From positions 1 to 5,809 of the forward strand of contig CAYRVF010000193.1 of the NCBI GenBank assembly GCA_964427535.1: 5,809 bases of DNA, in the 5' to 3' direction. Of this stretch, positions 1 through 5,434 are shown in pieces (position 1 is the first letter of the stretch; every line of letters starts with the position of its first letter). The stretch is from CAYRVF01 sp964427535 (GTDB taxonomy: Bacteria > Chloroflexota > Ktedonobacteria > Ktedonobacterales > JADMIN01). A program made the position numbers and the translations under genes. The notes beneath the pieces were generated by a model, which was not told the DNA's origin, did not search any database, and worked only from the letters and a program-made list of their open reading frames with translations.

Positions 1-70
1 GTGTGCCGTACCTCAGATGCGTCTGTCGAGCGACGCCCCGTATTGCGTACGGATTGTATGTATTGAAGAT

Positions 71-129
71 GCCGGCTTCCAAGGGGCCGGCGCGATGAAG
101 ATCGTCATGCGGCGCAGGCCGCGTGATGA
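71..129 (+). promoter_or_regulatory. Two-hairpin leader upstream of the RRM gene
   Basis: Two stem-loops precede the RRM gene. The first (71-91) pairs GCCGGC with GCCGGC across a purine-rich loop. The second (102-129) is a 12-bp stem with two G-U pairs and the loop GCAG; its left arm is 102-113 and its right arm 118-129. The second stem ends 9 nt before the Shine-Dalgarno sequence and neither hairpin has a T-tract, so they look like mRNA leader structure rather than a terminator. No convincing -35/-10 pair was found in 1-100, so the promoter may lie outside the window. A regulatory role, such as temperature response or autoregulation by the RNA-binding product, is inference only. Confidence 0.5.
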
Positions 130-138
130 GGGAAGTTC

Positions 139-145
139 GAAGGAG
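139..145 (+). promoter_or_regulatory. Ribosome binding site of the RRM gene
   Basis: GAAGGAG lies 5 nt upstream of the GTG at 151. It decides the start codon, because the reading frame otherwise begins with a GTG rather than an ATG. The encoded protein then starts directly at the first RRM strand (ATRIYVGNL), as expected. Confidence 0.8.
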
Positions 146-150
146 CCTGA

Positions 151-747
151 GTGGCGACCCGTATCTACGTAGGGAACCTGCCCTACACTGCTGACAGTCA
201 GCAGCTTTCTCAGCTTTTTAGCGTGTTTGGAGATGTCGTCGAAGCAACCGTCGTGACAGATCGCGAGACGGGCCAGAGCAAGGGCTTCGGCTTTGTCCAG
301 ATGGCGACCGACGAAGCGGCGAGCAACGCCATCGCGGGCCTGAACGGCACGATGGTTGGCAACCGGACGATTCGTGTGAATGAGGCGCAGGCGCGACCAG
401 AGCGCGGCCCGCGCGGTGGTGGCGGCGGCTACGGCGGTGGCGGCCGGGATCGCGGTGGCTACGGCGGCGGCGGTAGCTATGGCGGTGGCGGTGGCTACGG
501 TGGTGGTGGTGGCGGCCGGGATCGCGGTGGCTATGGTGGCCGCGGCGGCGGCCGGGACGATTATGGCCGTGGCGGCCGGGATGATTACAGCGGGCGTGGC
601 GGCCGCGACGACTATAGTCGCGGCGGTTTGAGCTTCCAGGGCCCAGCAAATTATCCGCCTGCCGAGGATGACGAGAACAGCAGCAGCTTCCATCGCCATG
701 AGCGGGGCCGGGACCGCGATCGTGCCCGCCGCGAGCGCGACTGGTAA
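151..747 (+). CDS. RRM-domain RNA-binding protein with glycine/arginine-rich tail
   Basis: This 198-residue protein begins with one RNA recognition motif (about residues 4-80). RNP2 is IYVGNL (5-10) and RNP1 is KGFGFVQM (44-51), so the aromatic RNA-stacking residues Tyr6, Phe46 and Phe48 are present. Residues 89-159 are a low-complexity tail rich in Gly, Arg, Tyr and Asp with repeated GGRDRGGYGG-like and GGRDDY units. A charged tail follows, ending RDRARRERDW. Bacterial RRM proteins, for example the cyanobacterial Rbp family, are usually 80-110 residues, so this tail is long and recalls eukaryotic RGG or glycine-rich RNA-binding proteins. The likely role is cytoplasmic RNA binding or RNA chaperoning, perhaps in cold or stress response; the exact target cannot be read from sequence. 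The gene is monocistronic, with its own leader and terminator, and converges on purN. Confidence 0.93.
   Translation: MATRIYVGNLPYTADSQQLSQLFSVFGDVVEATVVTDRETGQSKGFGFVQMATDEAASNAIAGLNGTMVGNRTIRVNEAQARPERGPRGGGGGYGGGGRDRGGYGGGGSYGGGGGYGGGGGGRDRGGYGGRGGGRDDYGRGGRDDYSGRGGRDDYSRGGLSFQGPANYPPAEDDENSSSFHRHERGRDRDRARRERDW
415..627 (+). repeat. Gly/Arg-rich coding repeat in the RRM tail
   Basis: This in-frame low-complexity stretch is made mostly of GGN glycine codons interrupted by CGG/CGC arginine, TAC/TAT tyrosine and GAC/GAT aspartate. It contains a perfect 23-nt direct repeat at 439-461 and 511-533, 72 nt (24 codons) apart, each copy encoding GGRDRGG followed by Tyr. Copies of a GGRDDY-encoding unit follow at about 547-620. 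The pattern suggests expansion by in-frame duplication or slippage, so the length may vary between strains. Confidence 0.85.
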
Positions 748-765
748 GCCGGATTCCCACCTTTG

Positions 766-795
766 CCCCCTCTCCCAACGGGAAGAGGGGGTTTT
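766..795 (+). terminator. Intrinsic terminator of the RRM gene
   Basis: CCCCCTCTCCC (766-776) pairs with GGAAGAGGGGG (781-791) around the loop AACG, giving 11 positions with one C-A mismatch, and is followed by TTTT at 792-795. The T-tract follows the stem only on the plus strand. On the minus strand the stem is followed by GCAAAGG, so it is a poor intrinsic terminator for the purN transcript. The purN stop codon (796-798) directly abuts the T-tract. Confidence 0.88.
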
Positions 796-1455
796 CTATT
801 GGGTGAGCACGCGGTGACCCTCGATGCGCAGGCGGCCCGACAGCGCCAGCGCGATAGCCTGAGGGAGCACGTGGTGCTCCTGCTCCAGAATCCGGGCCGA
901 AAGCGACTCCACAGTGTCGTCGTCGTGAACGGGCACGGGCGCTTGCATGAGAATGGGTCCGGCGTCCACCTCTTCCGTCACAAAGTGGACGGTGCAGCCG
1001 CTCACCTTGACGCCCGCTTCCAGGGCGTCGCACTGGGGACGCGGAGCCATGCCGCCCGCGAAAGCCGGCAGCAGCGACGGATGGATGTTGAGGATGCGAT
1101 ACGGATAGGCGCGCACGACGCATGGATCGAAGATACGGGCATAGCCGGCGAGCACGACGAGATCAACGTCGGCCTCGCGCAGCGCCGCGACAATAGCAAC
1201 CCCTTCCTCCGCGCGAGAGCCGTAAGACCGAGGAGCGACTACGCGGGTTGGGACACTCCTGGCAGCGGCTTTCGCCAGGGCAGGCGCATCCGCGCGGCTG
1301 GAGATGACGATGCCGACACGTGCGCGGAGCGACCCGCGCTCGATAGCGTCGAATATCGCCTCCATGTTGCTTCCACGCCCAGACACGAGAACACCGATGG
1401 ACTGCACTCCCTGTCCCGCGTCTGGTGGTGGCAGTGGCATGATGGAAGAGGTCAT
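796..1455 (-). CDS. purN: Phosphoribosylglycinamide formyltransferase (GART 1), folate-dependent
   Basis: PurN transfers a formyl group from 10-formyltetrahydrofolate to GAR, step 3 of IMP synthesis in the cytoplasm. The 219-residue protein has the phosphate-binding SGRGSN loop (25-30), the NIHPSLLP motif with catalytic Asn123 and His125, and the VDAGP motif with Asp164. These correspond to Asn106, His108 and Asp144 of the E. coli enzyme. The Asn-to-Asp distance is 41 rather than 38 residues because the loop after NIHPSLLP reads AFAGGMAPRPQCDAL instead of the PGLH-type loop of E. coli. About 17 residues precede the first Rossmann strand. The chosen ATG at 1455 forms an ATGA overlap with the purM stop and has GGAGGGG (1467-1461) 5 nt upstream, which points to translational coupling. 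The frame remains open further upstream, inside purM, but that part has no PurN similarity. Confidence 0.95.
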   Translation of the reverse strand: MTSSIMPLPPPDAGQGVQSIGVLVSGRGSNMEAIFDAIERGSLRARVGIVISSRADAPALAKAAARSVPTRVVAPRSYGSRAEEGVAIVAALREADVDLVVLAGYARIFDPCVVRAYPYRILNIHPSLLPAFAGGMAPRPQCDALEAGVKVSGCTVHFVTEEVDAGPILMQAPVPVHDDDTVESLSARILEQEHHVLPQAIALALSGRLRIEGHRVLTQ

Positions 1456-2492
1456 GCCAGCCCCTCCACAACCACGCGCGGCTCGTTTTCTTGCCGCTCG
1501 CGTACGGTGCCCACATGCTGCGCCCCGGCGTCGCGCGTGCTCTCCAGCACCTCCGACAGGTTGGATGGGCGGCAAAAAAGCACGAAGCCCAGCCCCATAT
1601 TAAAGACGCGCACCATCTCACCCCAGGCGACATTCCCGCGTGCCTGGATGAGGCGGAAGATGGGGGGAATGTCCCAGGCGTGCGCATCCAGCGCCACAGC
1701 GAAGCGGTCTGGCACGACACGGGGCAAGTTATCTACCAACCCGCCACCGGTGATGTGCGCCATGCCCGTCACAAGCCCGGCTTCGAGCAGCGGGCGAACG
1801 CTATGCAGGTAGCTGCGGTGCGGCTGGAGCAGCTCGTCGCCAAGAGTACGGCCAAGCTCCGGCACATAGGAGAAGAGATCGTCGCTCGCGAAGACCTTGC
1901 GTGCAAGCGAGAAGCCGTTCGTATGCAGGCCGGCGGAAGGCAGTCCGACCACCGCGTCGCCGGTCTGGATGGTCGCGCCGCTCACGATGCGCTCGCGCTC
2001 GACGATGCCTACGATGCACCCTGCGAGATCGTAATCTCCCGGAGCGTAGAAACCGGGCATAGAAGCAGTCTCACCGCCGACGAGCGCGCAGCCGGCGGCC
2101 CGGCAGCCCTCCGCGACGCCGGAGACGACCTCGACGGCCTGATCCCCATCCATGGCGCCGAGGGCGAGGTAGTCGAGAAAGAAGAGGGGGTGCGCGCCGC
2201 AGACGAGAATGTCGTTGACGCAGTGCGCCACGAGATCGGCGCCGACGGAGCGGTGGCGATTGAGGGCGAAGGCGAGCTTTAGCTTGGTGCCGACGCCGTC
2301 TATCGAAGAGACCAGCACTGGGTCGCGCATCCCGATCGCGCTCAGGGAGAAGAGTCCCCCGAAGCCACCCAGCCCTGCCAATACCTCCGGTCCGTGGGTC
2401 GCGCGAGCGGCTTCGCGCATGCGCAGCTTGGCGTTGTCGGCGGCGTCCAGATTGACACCCGCACCAGCGTAGGCATCGGCTGAGGTGCTCAT
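1452..2492 (-). CDS. purM: Phosphoribosylformylglycinamidine cyclo-ligase (AIR synthetase)
   Basis: PurM closes the imidazole ring: FGAM plus ATP gives AIR, step 5 of IMP synthesis. The 346-residue product matches the usual length (E. coli 345). Recognisable elements are YAGAGVNLDA near the N-terminus, LGGFGG (41-46), DGVGTKL (65-71), CVNDILVCGAHPLFFLDY (91-108), GGETASMPG (139-147) and, near residue 240, AHITGGG followed by a NLPRV segment. All are typical of the PurM/PurL ATP-binding superfamily. The ATG at 2492 is chosen because AAAGGAGG lies just upstream. A GTG at 2525 in the same frame would add 11 residues and overlap the Roadblock stop as GTGA, but it lacks a comparable binding site. 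The gene lies downstream of the Roadblock gene with a 29-nt gap and overlaps purN by 4 nt. Confidence 0.96.
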   Translation of the reverse strand: MSTSADAYAGAGVNLDAADNAKLRMREAARATHGPEVLAGLGGFGGLFSLSAIGMRDPVLVSSIDGVGTKLKLAFALNRHRSVGADLVAHCVNDILVCGAHPLFFLDYLALGAMDGDQAVEVVSGVAEGCRAAGCALVGGETASMPGFYAPGDYDLAGCIVGIVERERIVSGATIQTGDAVVGLPSAGLHTNGFSLARKVFASDDLFSYVPELGRTLGDELLQPHRSYLHSVRPLLEAGLVTGMAHITGGGLVDNLPRVVPDRFAVALDAHAWDIPPIFRLIQARGNVAWGEMVRVFNMGLGFVLFCRPSNLSEVLESTRDAGAQHVGTVRERQENEPRVVVEGLA

Positions 2493-2496
2493 CGAT

Positions 2497-2504
2497 CCTC
2501 CTTT
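2497..2504 (-). promoter_or_regulatory. Ribosome binding site fixing the purM start
   Basis: AAAGGAGG on the minus strand ends 4 nt before the ATG at 2492. It favours this start over the upstream GTG at 2525, which overlaps the stop codon of the preceding gene. Confidence 0.8.
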
Positions 2505-2521
2505 ATATCTGTCCGAATCCT

Positions 2522-2887
2522 TCACATCGTGTTGAGCAAGCGCAGCAGATCGTCCCGGCTGGAGCGCACCATCTGGCGGATGGTGCCGAGACTCGCGGCG
2601 TTTTCGGCGAGCGTCACCACGGCGGCGAACTCACCAAGGGGATCTACGCTCACCAGTGCGTCCTCGTATTCGAGGATCGCCGCGACTGTCTGGCCGCCGG
2701 CTAGCTCGCGGGCCAGCGCCTCCGCCGTGCCGAGGGCGCTGGCGCCCATGGCGCCAAGCGATTCTAGGAAGCGCACGTCGCCCCGGCCGATCTCCTCGAT
2801 GGGCAGACCGTCGCGACCCACCAGTACGGCGGCGCGCACGCCGGGAATGGCGAGGAAGCGACCTAGCGCGTCGCGAATGCTCGGCAT
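2522..2887 (-). CDS. Roadblock/LC7-like domain protein inside the purine operon
   Basis: This 121-residue protein looks like a stand-alone Roadblock/LC7 (dynein light chain 7-like) domain. A helix (MPSIRDALGRFLAIPGV) leads into a strand pattern (RAAVLVGRDGLPIEE), a long alanine-rich helix (about residues 42-65), two strands (TVAAILEYEDALVSVDPLG and EFAAVVTLAE) and a closing helix (about 98-120). The length and the order of elements fit the family. Bacterial Roadblock proteins such as MglB act as dimers on small Ras-like GTPases; no such GTPase is visible here, so the partner is unknown. The gene sits between purF and purM with 29-nt gaps on both sides and has its own AGAGGT binding site 6 nt before the ATG, so it is probably co-transcribed with them. 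A direct role in purine synthesis is not shown. The family call rests on pattern recognition, without a search. Confidence 0.78.
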   Translation of the reverse strand: MPSIRDALGRFLAIPGVRAAVLVGRDGLPIEEIGRGDVRFLESLGAMGASALGTAEALARELAGGQTVAAILEYEDALVSVDPLGEFAAVVTLAENAASLGTIRQMVRSSRDDLLRLLNTM

Positions 2888-2916
2888 GTGAATACCTCTT
2901 CGTGTGCTACCTGATG

Positions 2917-4446
2917 CTATCCGACCGGAAGCTCGGCGGCTAGCTCGCGCTCCAACGACAGGCGGTCGGGGAGCGACATCTGCACCGGCATGGGATAACG
3001 CCCGGTGAAGCAGCCGGTGCAGAAACGCGACCGGGGCAGATCAATGGCCGCGATGAGTCCGTCGAGGCTTAGATAGTGCAGGCCGTCCACACCGATTTCT
3101 CGCGCGATGGACGCGACGTCGGGCAGACGAGCCGCGATGAGCTGATCGCGCTGAGCGACATCCAGCCCCAGATAACAGGGCCAGCGGAACGGCGGCGACG
3201 TAATGCCCAGGTGCACCTCGGCGGCGCCCGCGTCGCGCAGCATCTTCACCAGTGGGCGCACGGTCGTGCCGCGGATGACGCTATCATCAATCATGACGAC
3301 ACGCTTGCCGCCCAGGACGGCCCCGAGCGCATTGAACTTCATCTTCACGCCAAGCTGGCGCAGCCGCTGGTCGGGCTGGATGAAGGTGCGCCCGATGTAG
3401 CGGTTCTTGATGAGGCCGTCGGCGTACGGCAGGCTCCGAGCCGCCGCATAGCCTGCGGCAGCGGGCGTTGCGGAGTCGGGTACACCGATGACGATGTCGG
3501 CGGGGACGGGAAACTCTTCGGCGAGCTTGGCGCCCATGCGCTGGCGGGCGAGGTAGAGCGACCGGTCGCTGATACAACTGTCGGGACGAGCGAAATAGAT
3601 GTACTCGAAGAGGCATGCGCCCGACGCGACCGGCGCGATGCCGGTATGCGCATGCATACCATCCGTTCCGCTGCCGTCGAGCACGACGATCTCGCCGGGC
3701 ACCACATCGCGGACCGCTTCGCCCCCGACCGTCTCGATGGCGCATGTCTCGGATGCCAGCACCCAGTGATCCTGCATGCGGCCAATGGTGAGTGGGCGGA
3801 CGCCATACTGATCGCGGACGCCGATGACACTGTCGCGCGTCAGGATGGTGAGGCTGTAGGCGCCCTGAAGGGTAGGCATGACCCGCCGCAGCTTCTCGAC
3901 GAACGTCGCGCCCGGAGCAATCGCAATCAGCCGTCCAATAATCTCGCTATCGCTCGTGGTTTGAAGTGTTTCACCGTCGGAAAGGAGCCGCTCGCGCAAC
4001 ACATCGGTATTCGTAAGGTTGCCGTTGTGAGCCAGCGCGAAGGGACCGAGCGAGCTGTCGAGCACGAACGGCTGCGCATTCTCGATGCGGCTGGACCCGG
4101 TGGTGGAGTACCGTGTGTGGCCGATGGCGAGCGAGCCAGGCAAGCCGACGAGATCCTGCTCGGTAAACGCTTGCGCGACCAGACCCATCTGGCGGTGCAG
4201 GTGCATGCGGGTGCGGTCACTGGTCGCGATGCCGGCGCTCTCCTGCCCGCGATGCTGCAAAGCGTACAAGCCGAAGTAGGTAATGCGGGCGACATCCTCG
4301 CCCGGAGCGTAGATCCCGAAGACGCCGCATGCCTCTCGCGGGCGATCGGGCCACTCGTCTTCATAGCACGAGTCAGCGCACGAGTCAGCTCTTGCGTGTG
4401 CCTGGTCTTCAACGGTGCAACCGGCAGCATCGGCGCCGTTCCGCAC
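2917..4446 (-). CDS. purF: Amidophosphoribosyltransferase, Fe-S type with propeptide
   Basis: PurF makes phosphoribosylamine from PRPP and glutamine, the committed step of purine synthesis. With the GTG start at 4446 the protein has 509 residues. After a 39-residue leader comes Cys40 in EACGVFGIY, the expected N-terminal nucleophile of the class II glutamine amidotransferase domain after processing. HRGQESAG, GHTRYSTTG and AHNGNLTN follow. The phosphoribosyltransferase domain carries the PRPP loop VVMIDDSVIRGTT (383-395). Cys278, Cys424, Cys476 and Cys479 (in GACLFEY, RWPCYLG and FCTGCFTG) match the four 4Fe-4S ligands of the Bacillus enzyme, so this is the iron-sulfur type. GAGGTG at 4457-4452 lies 5 nt before the GTG at 4446; a GTG at 4452 overlaps that site and is less likely. 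No other start codon exists before Cys40. This is the first gene of the operon. Confidence 0.96.
   Translation of the reverse strand: MRNGADAAGCTVEDQAHARADSCADSCYEDEWPDRPREACGVFGIYAPGEDVARITYFGLYALQHRGQESAGIATSDRTRMHLHRQMGLVAQAFTEQDLVGLPGSLAIGHTRYSTTGSSRIENAQPFVLDSSLGPFALAHNGNLTNTDVLRERLLSDGETLQTTSDSEIIGRLIAIAPGATFVEKLRRVMPTLQGAYSLTILTRDSVIGVRDQYGVRPLTIGRMQDHWVLASETCAIETVGGEAVRDVVPGEIVVLDGSGTDGMHAHTGIAPVASGACLFEYIYFARPDSCISDRSLYLARQRMGAKLAEEFPVPADIVIGVPDSATPAAAGYAAARSLPYADGLIKNRYIGRTFIQPDQRLRQLGVKMKFNALGAVLGGKRVVMIDDSVIRGTTVRPLVKMLRDAGAAEVHLGITSPPFRWPCYLGLDVAQRDQLIAARLPDVASIAREIGVDGLHYLSLDGLIAAIDLPRSRFCTGCFTGRYPMPVQMSLPDRLSLERELAAELPVG
4366..4389 (-). repeat. 12-bp tandem duplication in the purF propeptide
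   Basis: Two perfect adjacent copies of GCACGAGTCAGC (plus strand, 4366-4377 and 4378-4389) encode ADSC twice (residues 20-27) in the PurF leader that should be removed by processing. The duplication is in frame and adds a second cysteine close to the cleavage region. Confidence 0.9.
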
Positions 4447-4507
4447 GCGCACACCTCGCTTCCGCTGTTTGGCATAGTCTCCACCGCTCGAGATGGCGGT
4501 TCTTCTT

Positions 4508-4537
4508 CGATTCTACACGATGGAATGGCGGACCGGC
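4508..4537 (-). promoter_or_regulatory. Candidate purF operon promoter
   Basis: On the minus strand, TTGCCG (4537-4532) and TAGAAT (4513-4508) are separated by 18 nt. They match the sigma70 consensus at 4 of 6 and 5 of 6 positions. The predicted start near 4501 gives a leader of about 55 nt before the GTG at 4446, containing a 5-bp hairpin (4483-4500). The match is moderate, and other weak pairs in this divergent region cannot be excluded. Confidence 0.4.
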
Positions 4538-4573
4538 AAACGGCAGGGACTGGCAGAACGCTCAGCAACATCC

Positions 4574-4604
4574 ATAACACTCACGCGAACGGAAATGTTA
4601 TAAT
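4574..4604 (+). promoter_or_regulatory. Candidate merR promoter with MerR-like operator dyad
   Basis: TGTTATAAT (4596-4604) is a perfect extended -10 element. ATAACA (4574-4579) stands 19 nt upstream of the hexamer and matches the -35 consensus at 4 of 6 positions. ATAACA and TGTTAT (4596-4601) form the outer arms of an inverted repeat centred at 4587.5, in which 9 of 14 pairs match (also T-A at 4581/4594 and CG/CG at 4584-4585/4590-4591). A dyad between a -35 and a -10 that are 19-20 nt apart is the usual layout of MerR-family operators. The next gene is a MerR regulator, so autoregulation is likely but unproven. Confidence 0.55.
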
Positions 4605-4697
4605 AGAGACGACTATGGTGTGGCAGAATAAGAATACCCGGCGGAGCGCTCGAGGGGCGTGCGCCACCGCGGGCGATGGAGCCAGAAGGTGGCGGGC

Positions 4698-5231
4698 ATG
4701 GTAACGGAAAATGATCTTCACGGGACGATAAAGAGCGGGCCAGTCCGGCGCTCGCAGACGGATCCGGCTGGCGCGAGCGGTGAGGAGTACGCGCGCATCG
4801 AGCAGGTGGCCGCGCGTACGGGGCTGACCAAACGCACGCTGCGCTACTATGAAGAGATTGGGCTGCTGGCGGCGCCAGGCCGCACCGAGGGCGGCTATCG
4901 GCTGTATAGCGAGCATGACATCCAGGAATTGGAGCGCATCAAGCGTCTAAAGGATTTGCTGGGCTTCTCGCTGGCCGAGATTCGCGAGATCGCCCATGCC
5001 GAAGAGGAGCGCGAGCACGTGCGTGCCGCGTGGGAGAACGAGACGGATCCCCAGCATCGCCTGGAATGGCTGGACCGGCTGGAGAAGCAGAACACGCATC
5101 TGCTGCGTCTGGTGGATGAGAAACAGGCGGGATTGCAAGAGATGCGGCAGAACTTGATGACCCGCCACGAGCGCTGGCAGGTGCTACGCGCGGAGCTGGA
5201 GGCCCAATTAGCTACAGGTATGGAAGAATAA
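4698..5231 (+). CDS. MerR-family transcriptional regulator, no cysteine
   Basis: This 177-residue protein has a MerR-type winged helix-turn-helix. YARIEQVAARTGLTKRTLRYY (about 31-51) is the helix-turn-helix with the conserved LRYYEEIGLL, and GRTEGGYRLYSEHD (61-74) is the wing. ELERIKRLKDLLGFSLAEIREI (78-99) is the hinge helix region. Residues about 100-173 are charged and leucine-patterned, consistent with the antiparallel coiled coil that dimerises MerR proteins. There is no separate effector domain and no cysteine, which argues against metal or redox sensing of the MerR/CueR/SoxR kind. About 30 residues precede the DNA-binding domain, longer than usual. The ATG at 4698 is preferred because AAGGTG lies just upstream; a GTG at 4659 would add 13 residues but has a binding site placed too close. 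The gene is divergent from purF. The effector and targets are unknown. Confidence 0.9.
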   Translation: MVTENDLHGTIKSGPVRRSQTDPAGASGEEYARIEQVAARTGLTKRTLRYYEEIGLLAAPGRTEGGYRLYSEHDIQELERIKRLKDLLGFSLAEIREIAHAEEEREHVRAAWENETDPQHRLEWLDRLEKQNTHLLRLVDEKQAGLQEMRQNLMTRHERWQVLRAELEAQLATGMEE

Positions 5232-5262
5232 GTGCGCTCGCGGCCATAAATGGCCGGCGCAC
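5232..5262. repeat. Bulged palindrome directly after merR
   Basis: Starting one base after the merR stop, GTGCGC (5232-5237) pairs with GCGCAC (5257-5262), and CGGCCAT (5241-5247) pairs with ATGGCCG (5250-5256), with a 3-nt bulge (TCG) on the left. No T-tract follows, so it is not a classical terminator. The position right after a gene and the AT loop within GC arms resemble REP-like extragenic palindromes. It may still protect or end the merR transcript. Confidence 0.7.
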
Positions 5263-5266
5263 GGTC

Positions 5267-5283
5267 GTGGCGGCTAAAGCCAC
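5267..5283. repeat. REP-like palindrome GTGGC...GCCAC
   Basis: GTGGC (5267-5271) and GCCAC (5279-5283) flank GGCTAAA; alternatively GGCT/AGCC (5272-5281) forms a tight palindrome. A C-rich tail follows (ACATCCCCCCACTCGTCGCC, 5282-5301). The shape and tail resemble the next palindrome. Confidence 0.6.
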
Positions 5284-5310
5284 ATCCCCCCACTCGTCGC
5301 CTCTTCACAC

Positions 5311-5324
5311 CGGGCATTAGCCCG
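5311..5324. repeat. REP-like palindrome CGGGC-ATTA-GCCCG
   Basis: A perfect 5-bp stem with loop ATTA is followed by GTCGTCCCCTACTCCAGCC, a tail that resembles the one after the preceding palindrome (a few bases, a C-run, ACTC, a few bases, GCC). The two units together look like diverged copies of one short dispersed repeat in the same orientation. Confidence 0.6.
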
Positions 5325-5399
5325 TCGTCCCCTACTCCAGCCTTGCAGAGCCGCCATCCGCTCCCTCTGTATCGGACCCCGTCGTCTCTTGTACAGCCC

Positions 5400-5428
5400 T
5401 TGACAGCCAGCCTAGCCGTCAGTATACT
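5400..5428 (+). promoter_or_regulatory. Near-consensus sigma70-type promoter
   Basis: TTGACA (5400-5405, perfect) and TATACT (5423-5428, 5 of 6) are separated by exactly 17 nt. This is the best promoter in the window. Transcription should start near 5435, leaving a leader of about 325 nt before the GTG at 5761. The 17-nt spacing is not the long spacing typical of MerR-activated promoters. Confidence 0.75.
5401..5421. promoter_or_regulatory. Inverted repeat in the promoter spacer, candidate operator
   Basis: The left arm TGACAGCCAG (5401-5410) and the right arm CTAGCCGTCA (5412-5421) are centred on C5411; 8 of 10 pairs match. The palindrome covers most of the -35 element and nearly all of the spacer, the usual position for a repressor site. 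Its sequence differs from the dyad upstream of merR, so binding by the same regulator is not supported by similarity. Confidence 0.55.
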
Positions 5429-5434
5429 TGTTCC

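Noticed and set aside
13..699. 228-codon minus-strand frame opposite the RRM gene
   Set aside because: Its Ala/Thr/Val/Ile repeats are the reverse complement of the glycine-rich repeat, and it has no domain signature.
3076..4704. 542-codon open frame on the plus strand across purF
   Set aside because: It is antisense to the unmistakable purF gene, shows no recognisable domain, and is explained by GC-rich codon use leaving the opposite strand open. Only its last 29 codons, outside purF, are discussed separately.
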